DNA of 64,000 bases. It comes from Nostocoides sp. F2B08 (GTDB taxonomy: Bacteria > Actinomycetota > Actinomycetes > Actinomycetales > Dermatophilaceae). Location of the stretch: NCBI RefSeq assembly GCF_009184895.1, contig NZ_WESE01000002.1:1-64000 (forward strand), written 5' to 3'. Below the pieces are notes generated by a model. That model had not been told where the DNA came from. It was given only the letters and a program-made list of their open reading frames with translations, and did no database searches. Made by a program: the position numbers and the translations under genes. Numbering within the stretch: the first letter of the stretch is position 1; each line of letters begins with the position of its first letter. Positions 56,311 through 64,000 of this stretch are shown in pieces.

Positions 56311-57283
56311 CGCCGACGAAGGACTCGAAGTCCCCGGCCTGACGCAGACCGGTGACGACGACGTAGTGGGCTCCGAAGTCCTCGTTGATGCGGGCCTCGA
56401 AGCCGGCAGCGGTGAGAATACGCACGAGTGCCTTACCCATCTCCTGGCAGACTGCCCCGGCCCGCAGCAAGGCGTCGGAGTCGTAGTCGCCTGTGACGAC
56501 CGCGTCCGAGCAGCGCTGGCGCAGGACGTTGCCGGTGTGCCAGTGGATGGCCACGCAGCGCTGCGCGAGGTCGACGTCGTCGACGACCTCGACCCGAGCA
56601 CCGGGATGGTGTGTGTCGTCCTCGCCGACGACCTCGAAACCGGAGGCGGTGAGGAGCATCCCGACCTGGAAGCCGAGAGTGTCCAGCTGCCTCGTGGTGA
56701 AGAGGCGGCACGGGCTCCCCTCCTCCAGGCACTCGGCGAGGTGTGCGCCGATGGTCATTGCGTGCTCGTAGAGGTCCCGGTCGCCCATCGCTCGGATGAC
56801 CTTGGAAGAGCGCTGCGCCTCCACGACGTCGAGACAGTCGAGCACCACGGACTCAAACGTGCCCGGTCGCTCCGCGTCGGGGATGCCGTGCCGGACCGCA
56901 TAGACGTGATCGAGCCCCGCGGCGATCTCCCCGAGCCGGAAGGACGAGACGTCCGCGAGCTCCTCCGCGGAGCCGGAGCGGGCCAGCTGCCAGAACGTGC
57001 GGACCATGTCGAGGATGTCGAGGACGATGTCGCTGGGCGACTCCGGCTGTTCGCCGGTGTCGGCGCTGGCGCGCGCGGTGGTCGTGTTCTCGTGCGGCCG
57101 CTCGGACAGTCCCTCGTCGGCGTACGACTGGTCGTGGACGAGCGGAAGGCCCGCCCAGAGCTCGGTGACGAGTCCGGAGATCACACGGTAGGTCCCCTCG
57201 TCCGCGTGGTTCTTCGCGACCGGCAGCAGGACGGTGCCGGCGTAGGCACCGAGTGCGACCGCCTGTTCCATGGATTCGGTCAT
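56297..57283 (-). CDS. Protein of unknown function
   Basis: The protein is 328 residues, largely alpha-helical, without signal peptide or membrane span. It begins TESMEQAVALGAYAGTVLLPVAKNHADEGTYRVISG and contains CLDVVEAQRSSKVIRAMGDRDLYEHAMTIGAHLAECLEEG; the C-terminal quarter (VEVVDDVDLAQRCVAIHWH, GFEARINEDFGAHYVVVTGL) looks like a small alpha/beta domain. I recognise no family. It is next to the tRNA cluster; the tRNA promoter lies in its upstream gap on the other strand. Confidence 0.65.
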   Translation of the reverse strand: MTESMEQAVALGAYAGTVLLPVAKNHADEGTYRVISGLVTELWAGLPLVHDQSYADEGLSERPHENTTTARASADTGEQPESPSDIVLDILDMVRTFWQLARSGSAEELADVSSFRLGEIAAGLDHVYAVRHGIPDAERPGTFESVVLDCLDVVEAQRSSKVIRAMGDRDLYEHAMTIGAHLAECLEEGSPCRLFTTRQLDTLGFQVGMLLTASGFEVVGEDDTHHPGARVEVVDDVDLAQRCVAIHWHTGNVLRQRCSDAVVTGDYDSDALLRAGAVCQEMGKALVRILTAAGFEARINEDFGAHYVVVTGLRQAGDFESFVGVTRD

Positions 57284-57347
57284 GACCTACCGATGATGGA
57301 CCCTGTCCAGGCTTCGGTGAAACATTCGGAGCCGCCGGGACCTCGGT

Positions 57348-57376
57348 TTGGTCTGTGCCCGGTGTTTGCGTATAGT
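57348..57376 (+). promoter_or_regulatory. Sigma-70-like promoter for the tRNA-Glu/Asp/Phe cluster
   Basis: TTGGTC (57348-57353) and TATAGT (57371-57376) are separated by an ideal 17-bp spacer. The start would fall about 65 bases before tRNA-Glu. Three tRNAs follow in the same direction with short gaps. Confidence 0.7.
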
Positions 57377-57450
57377 TGCGACGTCTTCGACGGATCCGAC
57401 CGTAGTCACCTACGGACAGGGCGTTAGGCGCGTCGGGATCTGCCGAGCAG

Positions 57451-57523
57451 GTCCCCATCGTCTAGCGGCCTAGGACCCCGCCCTTTCACGGCGGTAGCAC
57501 GGGTTCGAATCCCGTTGGGGATA
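57451..57523 (+). tRNA. tRNA-Glu (anticodon TTC)
   Basis: A 73-nt tRNA with acceptor GTCCCCA/TGGGGAT, anticodon loop CTTTCAC (TTC, Glu) and T arm GTTCGAATCCC. First of three tRNA genes. Confidence 0.95.
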
Positions 57524-57545
57524 CGCGTGTCTTGCACACCAGCAA

Positions 57546-57619
57546 GGCCCCGTAGCGCAGTTGGTTAGCGCGCCGCCCTGTCACGGCGGAGGTCGCGGGT
57601 TCGAGTCCCGTCGGGGTCG
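57546..57619 (+). tRNA. tRNA-Asp (anticodon GTC)
   Basis: A 74-nt tRNA with acceptor GGCCCCG/CGGGGTC, anticodon loop CTGTCAC (GTC, Asp) and T arm GTTCGAGTCCC. It follows tRNA-Glu by 22 bp. Confidence 0.95.
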
Positions 57620-57677
57620 CTCATCATGAGCGAGAAGGTCACCGGTCCGCCGGTGACGCGCCGGTCGTGGTGGCTTC

Positions 57678-57754
57678 GGCCAGGTAGCTCAGTTGGTACG
57701 AGCGTCCGACTGAAAATCGGAAGGTCGGCGGTTCGACCCCGCCCCTGGCCACCA
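57678..57754 (+). tRNA. tRNA-Phe (anticodon GAA) with encoded CCA
   Basis: Acceptor GGCCAGG/CCTGGCC, anticodon loop CTGAAAA (GAA, Phe) and T arm GTTCGACCCC. The gene encodes CCA at 57752-57754, unlike the other tRNAs here. The accessory tail of the window begins just beyond it, so it is a candidate attachment site. Confidence 0.95.
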
Positions 57755-58253
57755 GCAAAGCCACAGGTCATAGCGTTTCAGCATGGTGGGCGCACCTCCT
57801 CGGAATCCACGCTTGCTAACACTTTGCTCACAGGGCACCCAGCCGCGCTACTCCTAGGGACGTCAGCAGGTCGGCGGCAACGGGCGGGATGCATTCACTC
57901 GCGCCCCCGGGCGCCGAGACGCGACCTCAGGCCGACCTACGGAGTCGACGCGGCGAGGCGATGCGATGCGATATCAACACGTCGCCGACAGCCCGACTGC
58001 CGAGATCGCGCGACGCCTGTCAGCCCTCGCCCCTCGGGACAGGAAGAGATTCGACCGATGAAGGCGGTGTCGCGCCGAAGGCCCCTGCAACGCCTGGGCC
58101 ACAAGCCCAGCTACTGGCGGGCGTGACGGTGCCCTACGACGCATAGCCATTGACCGTCACCCCACCCGGCTCGCCCTCGCCCAGGGGGCGACTACTACGG
58201 ACCGAGCTGCAGCCCGGACGCTGCCGTGACGGTTTAGTGGCGAGACCGTTTTA
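57755..58253. other. Gene-poor stretch after tRNA-Phe
   Basis: I recognise no gene, integrase or repeat of the tRNA 3' end in these 500 bases. Open frames on both strands are short and lack domains. It looks like decayed sequence at the edge of an accessory region. Confidence 0.4.
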
Positions 58254-59612
58254 TGCCACCCTGCCGTGGCAGTCCTCGATGCGCTCTCCACTCCGGCGGG
58301 TGCATGGCTCCTGCAGGTCGCGCTTCGCGTCGCGCGCGGCATACCAGTCGCGCAGCCCGCTGGCGTCACGCCCCTGCCGCACCAGCGCCGCCATGACCCG
58401 CATTGGCCCGTCCACGTGGGTGAAGAACTGCTTGTAGCCGGCGCACGGGTAGTGCAGCCCGGGCTCGCCGTCGGGGGTCACCGCGAAGCGGTCCTTGGGG
58501 CAGCCGCCGTTGCACGCGAAGCGCACTCCTCAGGAGCGGCAGTACTGCGGCAGCGACTCCAGCTTCGCCCGGCGGAACGCCCGCTGCTGCGGCAGGTCGA
58601 CCGACTCGAGCAGTGTGGGCCCTCGGCGATGATGCCGAGGAGGTACCCCGGCTCGACGTAGTGGTCGCACGAGTAGAGGTCGCCGTTGTGCTCCAGCGCC
58701 ACGGCATCCCCACAGGTGCGGGGGGTGGACGCACAGCCCGACCTGGTCCATGCCCATCCAGTGCGCCAGCGATGTGTCGAACATCGACACGAAGACGTCA
58801 CCGACGTCGTGGCGGGCCACTCCTCGAAGACCTCGACGAGGAAGCGCCCCCACTGCTGCGCCGACACGGTCCGGTCGGTGACCCGGTCTCCCTCCTTGCG
58901 GTACAGCGGTCGGTTCCCGACACGGGTACCCCGCCCCGCCTCGGCGAGCGGCAGCAGCTCCGGGGTCACCCGCTCGACGATGGGGATCAGCTGCACGAAC
59001 GTGGCTCCGAGGTCGTCGCGCAGGAACCGGTACACCTCCAGCCCGGAGTGGCCGTTGGCCGAGTTGACCGTCGTCAGGGCGTTCCAGTCGACCCCGTGCC
59101 GGCGCAGGGCGTCCAGCCCTCGCATCGCCCGGTCGAACGTCGGCTTGCCGCCCTTGTCGACCCGAAGGCGTCGTGCATGGCGCGCGGCCCGTCGACCGAC
59201 ACCCCGATGAGGAAGTCGTACTCCTTGAGGAACGCGGCCCACTCGTCGGACAGCAGCGTGGCGTTGGTCTGGATGGTGTTGAGCACCCGCTGGCCGGGTG
59301 CCGCGAACCGCGCCTCGAGCTCGAGCGTGCGCCGGAAGAAGTCCAGCCCATCATGGTCGGCTCGCCGCCTTGGAATGCCACGACCACCTCGTCCGCCCCG
59401 CGCTGGGCACCGAGCACCGGGGCGATGTACGCCTCGTGTACCTCGGGCGGCATCCGGAACCCGCTGCCGGGGTACAGCTCGTCCTTGGAGAGGAAGAAGC
59501 AGTACTCGCAGTCGAGGTTGCAGGTCGCCCCGGTGGGCTTGGACATGACGTGGAACGCGCGGGGAGTCGTCGGGCGGGTGCCCTGCCCCGGGTCGTGCCC
59601 ACCGGAACTCAC
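58254..59612 (-). pseudogene. Anaerobic sulfatase-maturase-like radical SAM gene, multiply frameshifted
   Basis: Read in order, several minus-strand frames rebuild a radical SAM/SPASM formylglycine-forming maturase: SKPTGATCNLDCEYCFFLSKDELY (CxxxCxxC) then VVVAFQGGEPTMMG; frame change; NTIQTNATLLSDEWAAFLKEYDFLIGVSVDGP; frame change; GLDALRRHGVDWNALTTVNSANG; frame changes; CDHYVEPGYLLG; and finally FACNGGCPKDRF. At least five frameshifts are needed. The likely original start is GTG at 59612. No sulfatase gene lies nearby. It is either a decayed gene or a poorly sequenced one; the pieces themselves are well preserved. Confidence 0.8.
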
Positions 59613-59981
59613 CGGTGCCACCGGCGCCCCCTCCGCGTGTCCATCACCATGCCTCCTGGCCCCACGGTGCCGTGTTCGCCACCTTTGTTGCTGGAGCGCC
59701 CTCAGGCGCGCACGACGCCGGACGTGCCCGGCTCCGTGCTCCTCATCCTGCCCCGACCAGCGGGTCGCGGCATCACCTTCCGGAGATGAGGCGACGTCGC
59801 CTCGGACTCGCCGAACATGCCCGGCTCGACGAAACCGGCGGCCGCCTGCCGCGGCACGTATCTCGCCCCTCCGGGGTGAGACGCCGGCGGAGGGGGTGCG
59901 GTCGACTGGAGTGGACGCGGACAGCCCCGACAACCACGGTGGCGACCCTCGGGTCGTGCCGTCCGAGAGATGGAGGAAGCG

Positions 59982-60452
59982 ATGGTGGCGTCACCCGACG
60001 TCCTGGGGAGTGTCGACTGGATCGTGGTCGAGTTCCCCGGGAGCAAGTTCAACGGCGAGGTGGCTCCGGCGATCCTGGACCTGGTCGACAAGGGACTGGT
60101 CAGGGTGCTGGACCTGCTGATCATCAAGAAGGACGACGAGGGTGAGTTCGAGGTCTTTGAGGCGACCGACCTCGAGGACACCGAGCTCGGCGAGCTGCGC
60201 CGTCACGAGGCCGATCTGGCGATGGTGCTCAGCGAACAGGACATCACCGACCTCGCCGTGACGATCGAGCGCGGTAGCTCTGCCGCGGTGCTGGTCTGGG
60301 AGAACCTGTGGGCCGCTCCGGTCGGCGCCGCCATCCGCCACGCCGGCGGCCAGCTGGTCGCCAGCGGGCGAATCCCCACCCAGGCCATCCTGGCCGTCAT
60401 GGAGGCCGACCTCGAGTCCGAGTCGGCAGAGCAGCTCACGGAAGGAGACTGA
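59982..60452 (+). CDS. DUF6325/DUF1269-like membrane-related stress protein
   Basis: The protein is 156 residues: SVDWIVVEFPGSKFNGEVAPAILDLVDKGLVRVLDLLIIKKDDEGEFEVFEATDLE, then ENLWAAPVGAAIRHAGGQLVASGRIP and a C-terminal acidic helix. This is the DUF6325 pattern, related to DUF1269, proteins often found in stress gene sets of actinobacteria. I chose the ATG at 59982 because GGAGG lies five bases upstream; the ATG at 59970 carries that GGAGG within its codons. A 45-residue basic protein follows immediately, so the two form an operon. Confidence 0.82.
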   Translation: MVASPDVLGSVDWIVVEFPGSKFNGEVAPAILDLVDKGLVRVLDLLIIKKDDEGEFEVFEATDLEDTELGELRRHEADLAMVLSEQDITDLAVTIERGSSAAVLVWENLWAAPVGAAIRHAGGQLVASGRIPTQAILAVMEADLESESAEQLTEGD

Positions 60453-62356
60453 CATGCCCATGGCCCGCAGGCGCATGCGCCGAACTGCAGCAGTGGTCGG
60501 GGGCGCGGCAGTGGTCGCCCACGGCGTGAACCGCCGTGGTGACCGCCGCGAGGACCGGCGCGACGACCGCCGCGACCGCAGAGGCCGCTGACCCGAGGAG
60601 CCGGGGCTGCCTCGCACGCGAGGCGGCCCCGGCTCGCCGTTCCCCTCCGTGCTGACGGCGTGCCTCGGGCTGGGCAACGCCAGACTCGGCCAGGATCCAC
60701 GCGAAGCGCCTCGATGGCTGCCCGGTTGGTGCCGAACGCGGTGGTGCCCTCGTCGAGGCCGTAGTGGCTGAGCAGGGCCGCCACGCCGGGGCGCACACGG
60801 CTGAAGTGCAGCTGCACCGACTGGCTTTCCAACCAGTTTCGGCTCTCGGTGAAGCCTTCGGCGCCCGTGATGTCGATGTCGGTCACGCCCTCCATGTCGA
60901 GGACGAGGTGCTTCAGAGCGGCACCCTCTCCGGGCGCCGGATGCGCCCGGGCTGTCTCGACCGCCGCGTGGATCGCGCTGTCGAGCTGGCCGACGTTGGC
61001 GAAGAAGATCGGCGCCGCGAACCGCATCACGACGACACCGGGGGCGGCCATGGTCACCCCGGGCGGCACGGGCAGCAGCGCGTGGTAGGCATCCGTGTCG
61101 GCGCTGAGCACGTCGACGGCGGGTGCCGCGGCCCGAGCGGCGAGGTTGACCAGGGCGAGCACGAAGGCGATGAAGATGCCCGGGATCGGCCCCAGCAGCA
61201 GGGCACCGAGGAAGCAGGCCGCGGCCACGGCGAACTCCGCGTGGTTGAGCCCCCACAGTGCGTGCAGCTCGGGGATGCCGAGCAGGGGGTAGACGGCCAC
61301 CGCCACGACCGCACCGATCGCTGGGGAGGGGATGTCCTCGAGCACCGCGGTACCGAACATGAGGAGCAGCAGGGTGATGGCGGCGGCCACGATGCTGGGC
61401 AGCTGGGTGCGCGAACCGGCCTGGTCCATGGCGGCAGTTCGTGACGTCGAGGAACCCAGCGCGAACCCGCCGGTGAAGCCCGACGCGATGTTGCCGACAC
61501 CGAAGGCGGCGAGGTCGCGGTCGGGGTTAGTCGGGTATCCGTTCTTCGCGGCGTAGCTTCGAGCGACGAGCAGGCCTTCGGCGACGGTCACCATCGTCAG
61601 GGCCAGGGCCGAGGGGACGAGTGACATCCACTGCTTGAGATCCAGGGCCGGCAGCGTGAGCTGTGGCGGGCCCGCCTGGACCTTCCCGAGTACGGCGACG
61701 CCCCGGGCCGCCAGGTCGGCCCCGACCACCGCCATGGTGGCGAGCACCATGACGACCAGTGCCCACGGCACCGAGCTGTTGAGCCGCCGACCGACGAGCA
61801 GGATGGCGACGGACGTGGCGGAGATGACGAGCGAGATCCAGTTCAGCGTGTCCAGACCCGTCACCAACTGCCAGACCTTGTCGACGAACTCGCCACCGCT
61901 GTCGATCTTGATGCCCAGCATCTTCGCGACCTGGCTGACCAGGATGTCGAGTGCCAGCCCCCCGACGAAGCCGACCAGGATCGGCTTGGAGAGGAAGTTG
62001 GCCAGGAAGCCCAGCTTGAGCACGCTGCAGGCAAGGAACATCAGACCGCTGATGACGGCTTGCGCCAACGCCATGCTCACGTAGTCCTCGCTGCCGGCGA
62101 CGGCCAGGCCGCCCACGGAGGACGCCACCAGGGCGGCCGCCGCGGCATCCGGGGACGCGACCACCTGCTTCGAGGACGTCGTGAGGGCATACAGGATCGA
62201 CGGCACGACGAGCGCGTAGAGCCCGGCCGTCGCCGGCAGCCCGGCGATCTGCGCGTAGCCGATGTTGAGGGGGATCGCGATCGCGACCAGCGTCACTCCG
62301 GACAGCGCTTCGAGGCCGATGTTCTCCCTCGTCAGTCCGGGCACCATCGTGCGCAC
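60203..62356 (-). CDS. SulP-family anion transporter with STAS domain, read-through end
   Basis: The protein begins with GTG (62356, after GAGGAGG), and residues 1-440 form the SulP membrane core (GVTLVAIAIPLNIGYAQIAGLPATAGLYALVVPSI, NGYPTNPDRDLAAFGVGNIASGFTGGFALGSSTSRTA). The STAS domain is at about 455-558 (LDMEGVTDIDITGAEGF). It imports sulfate, bicarbonate or another anion. Homology ends near 60683, but the frame has no stop until 60203; the extra 159 residues are Arg/Gly/Ser-rich and antisense to the DUF6325 gene and its small partner. Either the native stop was lost or the true end was frameshifted. Confidence 0.75.
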   Translation of the reverse strand: MRTMVPGLTRENIGLEALSGVTLVAIAIPLNIGYAQIAGLPATAGLYALVVPSILYALTTSSKQVVASPDAAAAALVASSVGGLAVAGSEDYVSMALAQAVISGLMFLACSVLKLGFLANFLSKPILVGFVGGLALDILVSQVAKMLGIKIDSGGEFVDKVWQLVTGLDTLNWISLVISATSVAILLVGRRLNSSVPWALVVMVLATMAVVGADLAARGVAVLGKVQAGPPQLTLPALDLKQWMSLVPSALALTMVTVAEGLLVARSYAAKNGYPTNPDRDLAAFGVGNIASGFTGGFALGSSTSRTAAMDQAGSRTQLPSIVAAAITLLLLMFGTAVLEDIPSPAIGAVVAVAVYPLLGIPELHALWGLNHAEFAVAAACFLGALLLGPIPGIFIAFVLALVNLAARAAAPAVDVLSADTDAYHALLPVPPGVTMAAPGVVVMRFAAPIFFANVGQLDSAIHAAVETARAHPAPGEGAALKHLVLDMEGVTDIDITGAEGFTESRNWLESQSVQLHFSRVRPGVAALLSHYGLDEGTTAFGTNRAAIEALRVDPGRVWRCPARGTPSARRGTASRGRLACEAAPAPRVSGLCGRGGRRAGPRGGHHGGSRRGRPLPRPRPLLQFGACACGPWACQSPSVSCSADSDSRSASMTARMAWVGIRPLATSWPPAWRMAAPTGAAHRFSQTSTAAELPRSIVTARSVMSCSLSTIARSAS
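60454..60591 (+). CDS. 45-residue basic protein
   Basis: This short gene starts one base after the DUF6325 stop, with AAGGAGA as ribosome site. The product begins MPMARRRMRRTAAVVGGAAVVAHGV (a short hydrophobic segment) and ends in an Arg/Asp repeat (RRGDRREDRRDDRRD). Small proteins of this shape commonly follow DUF1269/DUF6325 genes in actinobacteria; they may be membrane-anchored. It lies antisense to the extended end of the SulP frame. Confidence 0.6.
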   Translation: MPMARRRMRRTAAVVGGAAVVAHGVNRRGDRREDRRDDRRDRRGR

Positions 62357-62489
62357 GGCAGGACCTCCTCAACTCCGGGCCGCGTGCCGGTCAGCCGGCG
62401 CACGGACGCCTCGCTGCCTGTTCTATCGGGCAGCCACTCGCGCCGGACCACCCTGAAGAGGTGACCTTTGACGGCGGGGCGCCCGCTCG

Positions 62490-62921
62490 TCACTCCGCGA
62501 GGTGTCCGTGACCGATGAAGAGGATGCACGCGCCGCAGCGGTCGGGCAGGTTCCCCGTGGTGCCCTCGATCTCGTACTGGATGCCCGAACCGCTGATCCT
62601 GGGTGAGCGCAGCAGCAGGTGGGGGTCGGGGAACCGCTGTGCAGCCGGGTCGGCCTGCCCGAGGAGCGCAGGCAGTGCAGCCTCGCCGAGGCCGCTGCGC
62701 GGGTCCCACCACAGATCCAGGAAGGTGCCGGTGGATAGGTGGCCGACCCGACGGGACAGATCCTCCATCAACCAGATGGTGGTCGGTGCGAGGTCCTGGA
62801 CGATGAGCCGGTGATGTGCCTTCACGCAGGATGCAGCCACCTGGATGAACAGCACGTGGGTGAGCGCAGCATCGGCCAGGACACGCAGCTCCTCACTTCC
62901 CGGCACGGTTCTGGATCCCAT
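62490..62921 (-). CDS. Protein of unknown function
   Basis: The protein is 143 residues. The first half is helical (VLADAALTHVLFIQVAASCVKAHHRLIVQDLAPTTIWLMEDLSRRVGHL), and the second half has GEAALPALLGQADP, PDPHLLLRSPRISGSGIQYEIEGTTGNLPDRCGACILFIGHG, a compact region with a CxxC-like CGAC. GAGGT precedes ATG. It lies between the SulP gene and a LuxR regulator. No family recognised. Confidence 0.55.
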   Translation of the reverse strand: MGSRTVPGSEELRVLADAALTHVLFIQVAASCVKAHHRLIVQDLAPTTIWLMEDLSRRVGHLSTGTFLDLWWDPRSGLGEAALPALLGQADPAAQRFPDPHLLLRSPRISGSGIQYEIEGTTGNLPDRCGACILFIGHGHLAE

Positions 62922-63013
62922 GGCACGACCTCACAGTGATGGTGGACGCCTTGCCTCCAGCCCACCAGAGGCCCCAGGCCCCCACATCACCCCAGCGGGG
63001 CGAGGTCGGGCGT

Positions 63014-64000
63014 TCAGCCGTATGCGGGCGCCTCGAGGAGTCCTAGTTCCTGAGCCCGCTCCACCACTTCTGCCCGCGAGGACACGCCGAGCTTGCGGTG
63101 GATCGACGCCACGTGCGTCTTCACGGTGTTCTGGGTCACGAAGAGGTGCTCGGCGATCTGCGGCAGCTGCAGATGACTCGGGAGGAACTGCAGCACCCGC
63201 ATCTCTGCGGCGGTCAGAGCCGGCGAGTACACGCCGTCGACGCGCAGGCGGGCGAGCGCGGCCTCAGCGTCCTCCAGGAGGTCCTGCGCCAGGGTGGCGC
63301 TCAGGTCTGCGGTCATTCGGGCCCTGGCCTCCACGATGAGCTGCGCGGCCAGGCTGCGGTCGCCCAGTGCAGTGGCCGCGCGGGCCTGGATCAGCCGGCC
63401 GCACACCTCGAACCAGGGCGCGACGTCGCCCAAGCGGACCGTCAGCCGGCGGGCCGCTGCCAGCGTGGAGGGGGCCTCCGGGTCGCGGCGCAGGGCCTGG
63501 ACCAGCGCCTGGGCCGTGATGCAGTGCGCGGAGCTGGCGAGGCGTTCGAGACGGTGGTCGAGGATGACCTCGCGCGCGAGGAGGATCAGGCGCTGTCCCG
63601 TGGCATGGTCACCGCCTGCCAGGGCGAGCACACCGCGCCACGAGAGGGAGTCGGCTCGGATGAGCGGCACGTCCAGAACCCGGGCGAGGCGCTCGGCCTC
63701 GACGAGGCACTGGGCTCCCTCGTCCGCTCTGCGCTTCAGGGTCAGTACGACACCCCGGACGAACATGGCAGCGGCGCGGAAGCCCTCCTCGGGTGGCAGT
63801 CCCCGAGCGGACGCCTCGCACAGGGCAAGTGACTCGTCGAGGCCGACCCGGCCCACCAGAGCCACGAGGAAGGCCAGCGCGGCCGCATAGGGCGATTCGC
63901 CGGCTCGTCGCTCCCATCCCGCGCCGGCATGACGTTCGCAGTGCAGGATCCACCGGTCCATGCGGTCGGTCTCGGCGTTCTGGAAGGCGAGCCAGGCCGC
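63014..64000 (-). CDS. MalT/LuxR-type transcriptional regulator, partial
   Basis: The last part of a large regulator: TPR-like helical repeats (FRAAAMFVRGVVLTLKRRADEGAQCLVEAERLARVL and so on) and a C-terminal LuxR helix-turn-helix (LTAAEMRVLQFLPSHLQLPQIAEHLFVTQNTVKTHVASIHRKLGV). The frame remains open to the window edge (upstream residues read AAWLAFQNAETDRMD), so the usual N-terminal AAA ATPase of MalT-like proteins lies outside. It may control the SulP/hypothetical genes beside it; no ligand is known. Confidence 0.85.
   Translation of the reverse strand, partial: AAWLAFQNAETDRMDRWILHCERHAGAGWERRAGESPYAAALAFLVALVGRVGLDESLALCEASARGLPPEEGFRAAAMFVRGVVLTLKRRADEGAQCLVEAERLARVLDVPLIRADSLSWRGVLALAGGDHATGQRLILLAREVILDHRLERLASSAHCITAQALVQALRRDPEAPSTLAAARRLTVRLGDVAPWFEVCGRLIQARAATALGDRSLAAQLIVEARARMTADLSATLAQDLLEDAEAALARLRVDGVYSPALTAAEMRVLQFLPSHLQLPQIAEHLFVTQNTVKTHVASIHRKLGVSSRAEVVERAQELGLLEAPAYG

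Noticed and set aside
57565-57771. Short frame across the tRNA-Asp and tRNA-Phe genes
   Set aside because: This is a common false protein produced by translating tRNA genes.
60436-60798. Separate minus-strand gene at the SulP end
   Set aside because: It is an alternate frame over the STAS end and the small basic-protein gene, without a ribosome site or domain.

Overview
The window is GC-rich (about 70%) actinobacterial DNA, dense with short-spaced operons. Three things point to Actinomycetota: mycothiol genes (mshD, a mycothiol-dependent formaldehyde dehydrogenase), actinobacterial regulators (CarD, GlnR, SenX3/RegX3) and families largely confined to that phylum (DUF4032, DUF2516, an HbhA-like protein). 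The overall flavour suggests Micrococcales, perhaps Intrasporangiaceae; this is inference, since no 16S gene is present.

Layout. 1-3000: a small accessory stretch with an alpha/beta hydrolase, an ABM-fold protein, a DinB-like protein, a vapC toxin remnant and tRNA-Thr. 3057-9675: a Ser/Thr kinase coupled to a ThrE-type exporter, a CBS protein, a sugar ABC ATPase under a LacI-type operator, and a DUF4032 protein. 9767-18865: housekeeping genes (rlmB, cysS, mycothiol formaldehyde dehydrogenase plus a metallo-beta-lactamase hydrolase, an M4 protease with a fused inhibitor-like domain, ispF-ispD-carD). 19120-24912: the phosphate-sensing block senX3-regX3, phoU and gpmA with a PHO box. 24931-31010: cupin, dtd, asparaginase, the XRE regulator/HbhA-like operon, BKACE and membrane proteins. 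31146-45556: ygfZ-fur, LCP, a 62-bp tandem repeat, nitrobindin, DsrE, ThiS/MoaD, glnR-mshD, ppk1, mutT1 and pstSCAB. This part resembles the Mycobacterium tuberculosis Rv0811c-Rv0820 neighbourhood. 45658-57283: mixed core genes, including YihY, GlsB, an F420/PPOX-type oxidoreductase, a decayed FNT transporter, DUF445, guaB1 and a PHP protein. 57348-57754: a promoter and the tRNA-Glu/Asp/Phe cluster. 57755-64000: an accessory tail with a multiply frameshifted radical SAM sulfatase-maturase remnant, a DUF6325 protein, a 45-residue basic protein, a SulP transporter without a stop codon of its own, and a partial LuxR/MalT-type regulator.

How the genes work together. Phosphate is the clearest theme: PHO-box direct repeats lie upstream of both phoU and pstS; pstSCAB imports phosphate, ppk1 stores it, and SenX3/RegX3/PhoU sense it. 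GlnR (nitrogen) and MshD (thiol) share a 4-nt start/stop overlap. Two features span the window and match no single gene. The word GTATGCGGTG occurs 13 times on both strands. A -10 hexamer lies exactly six bases before the start codon of many genes, which implies extensive leaderless transcription.
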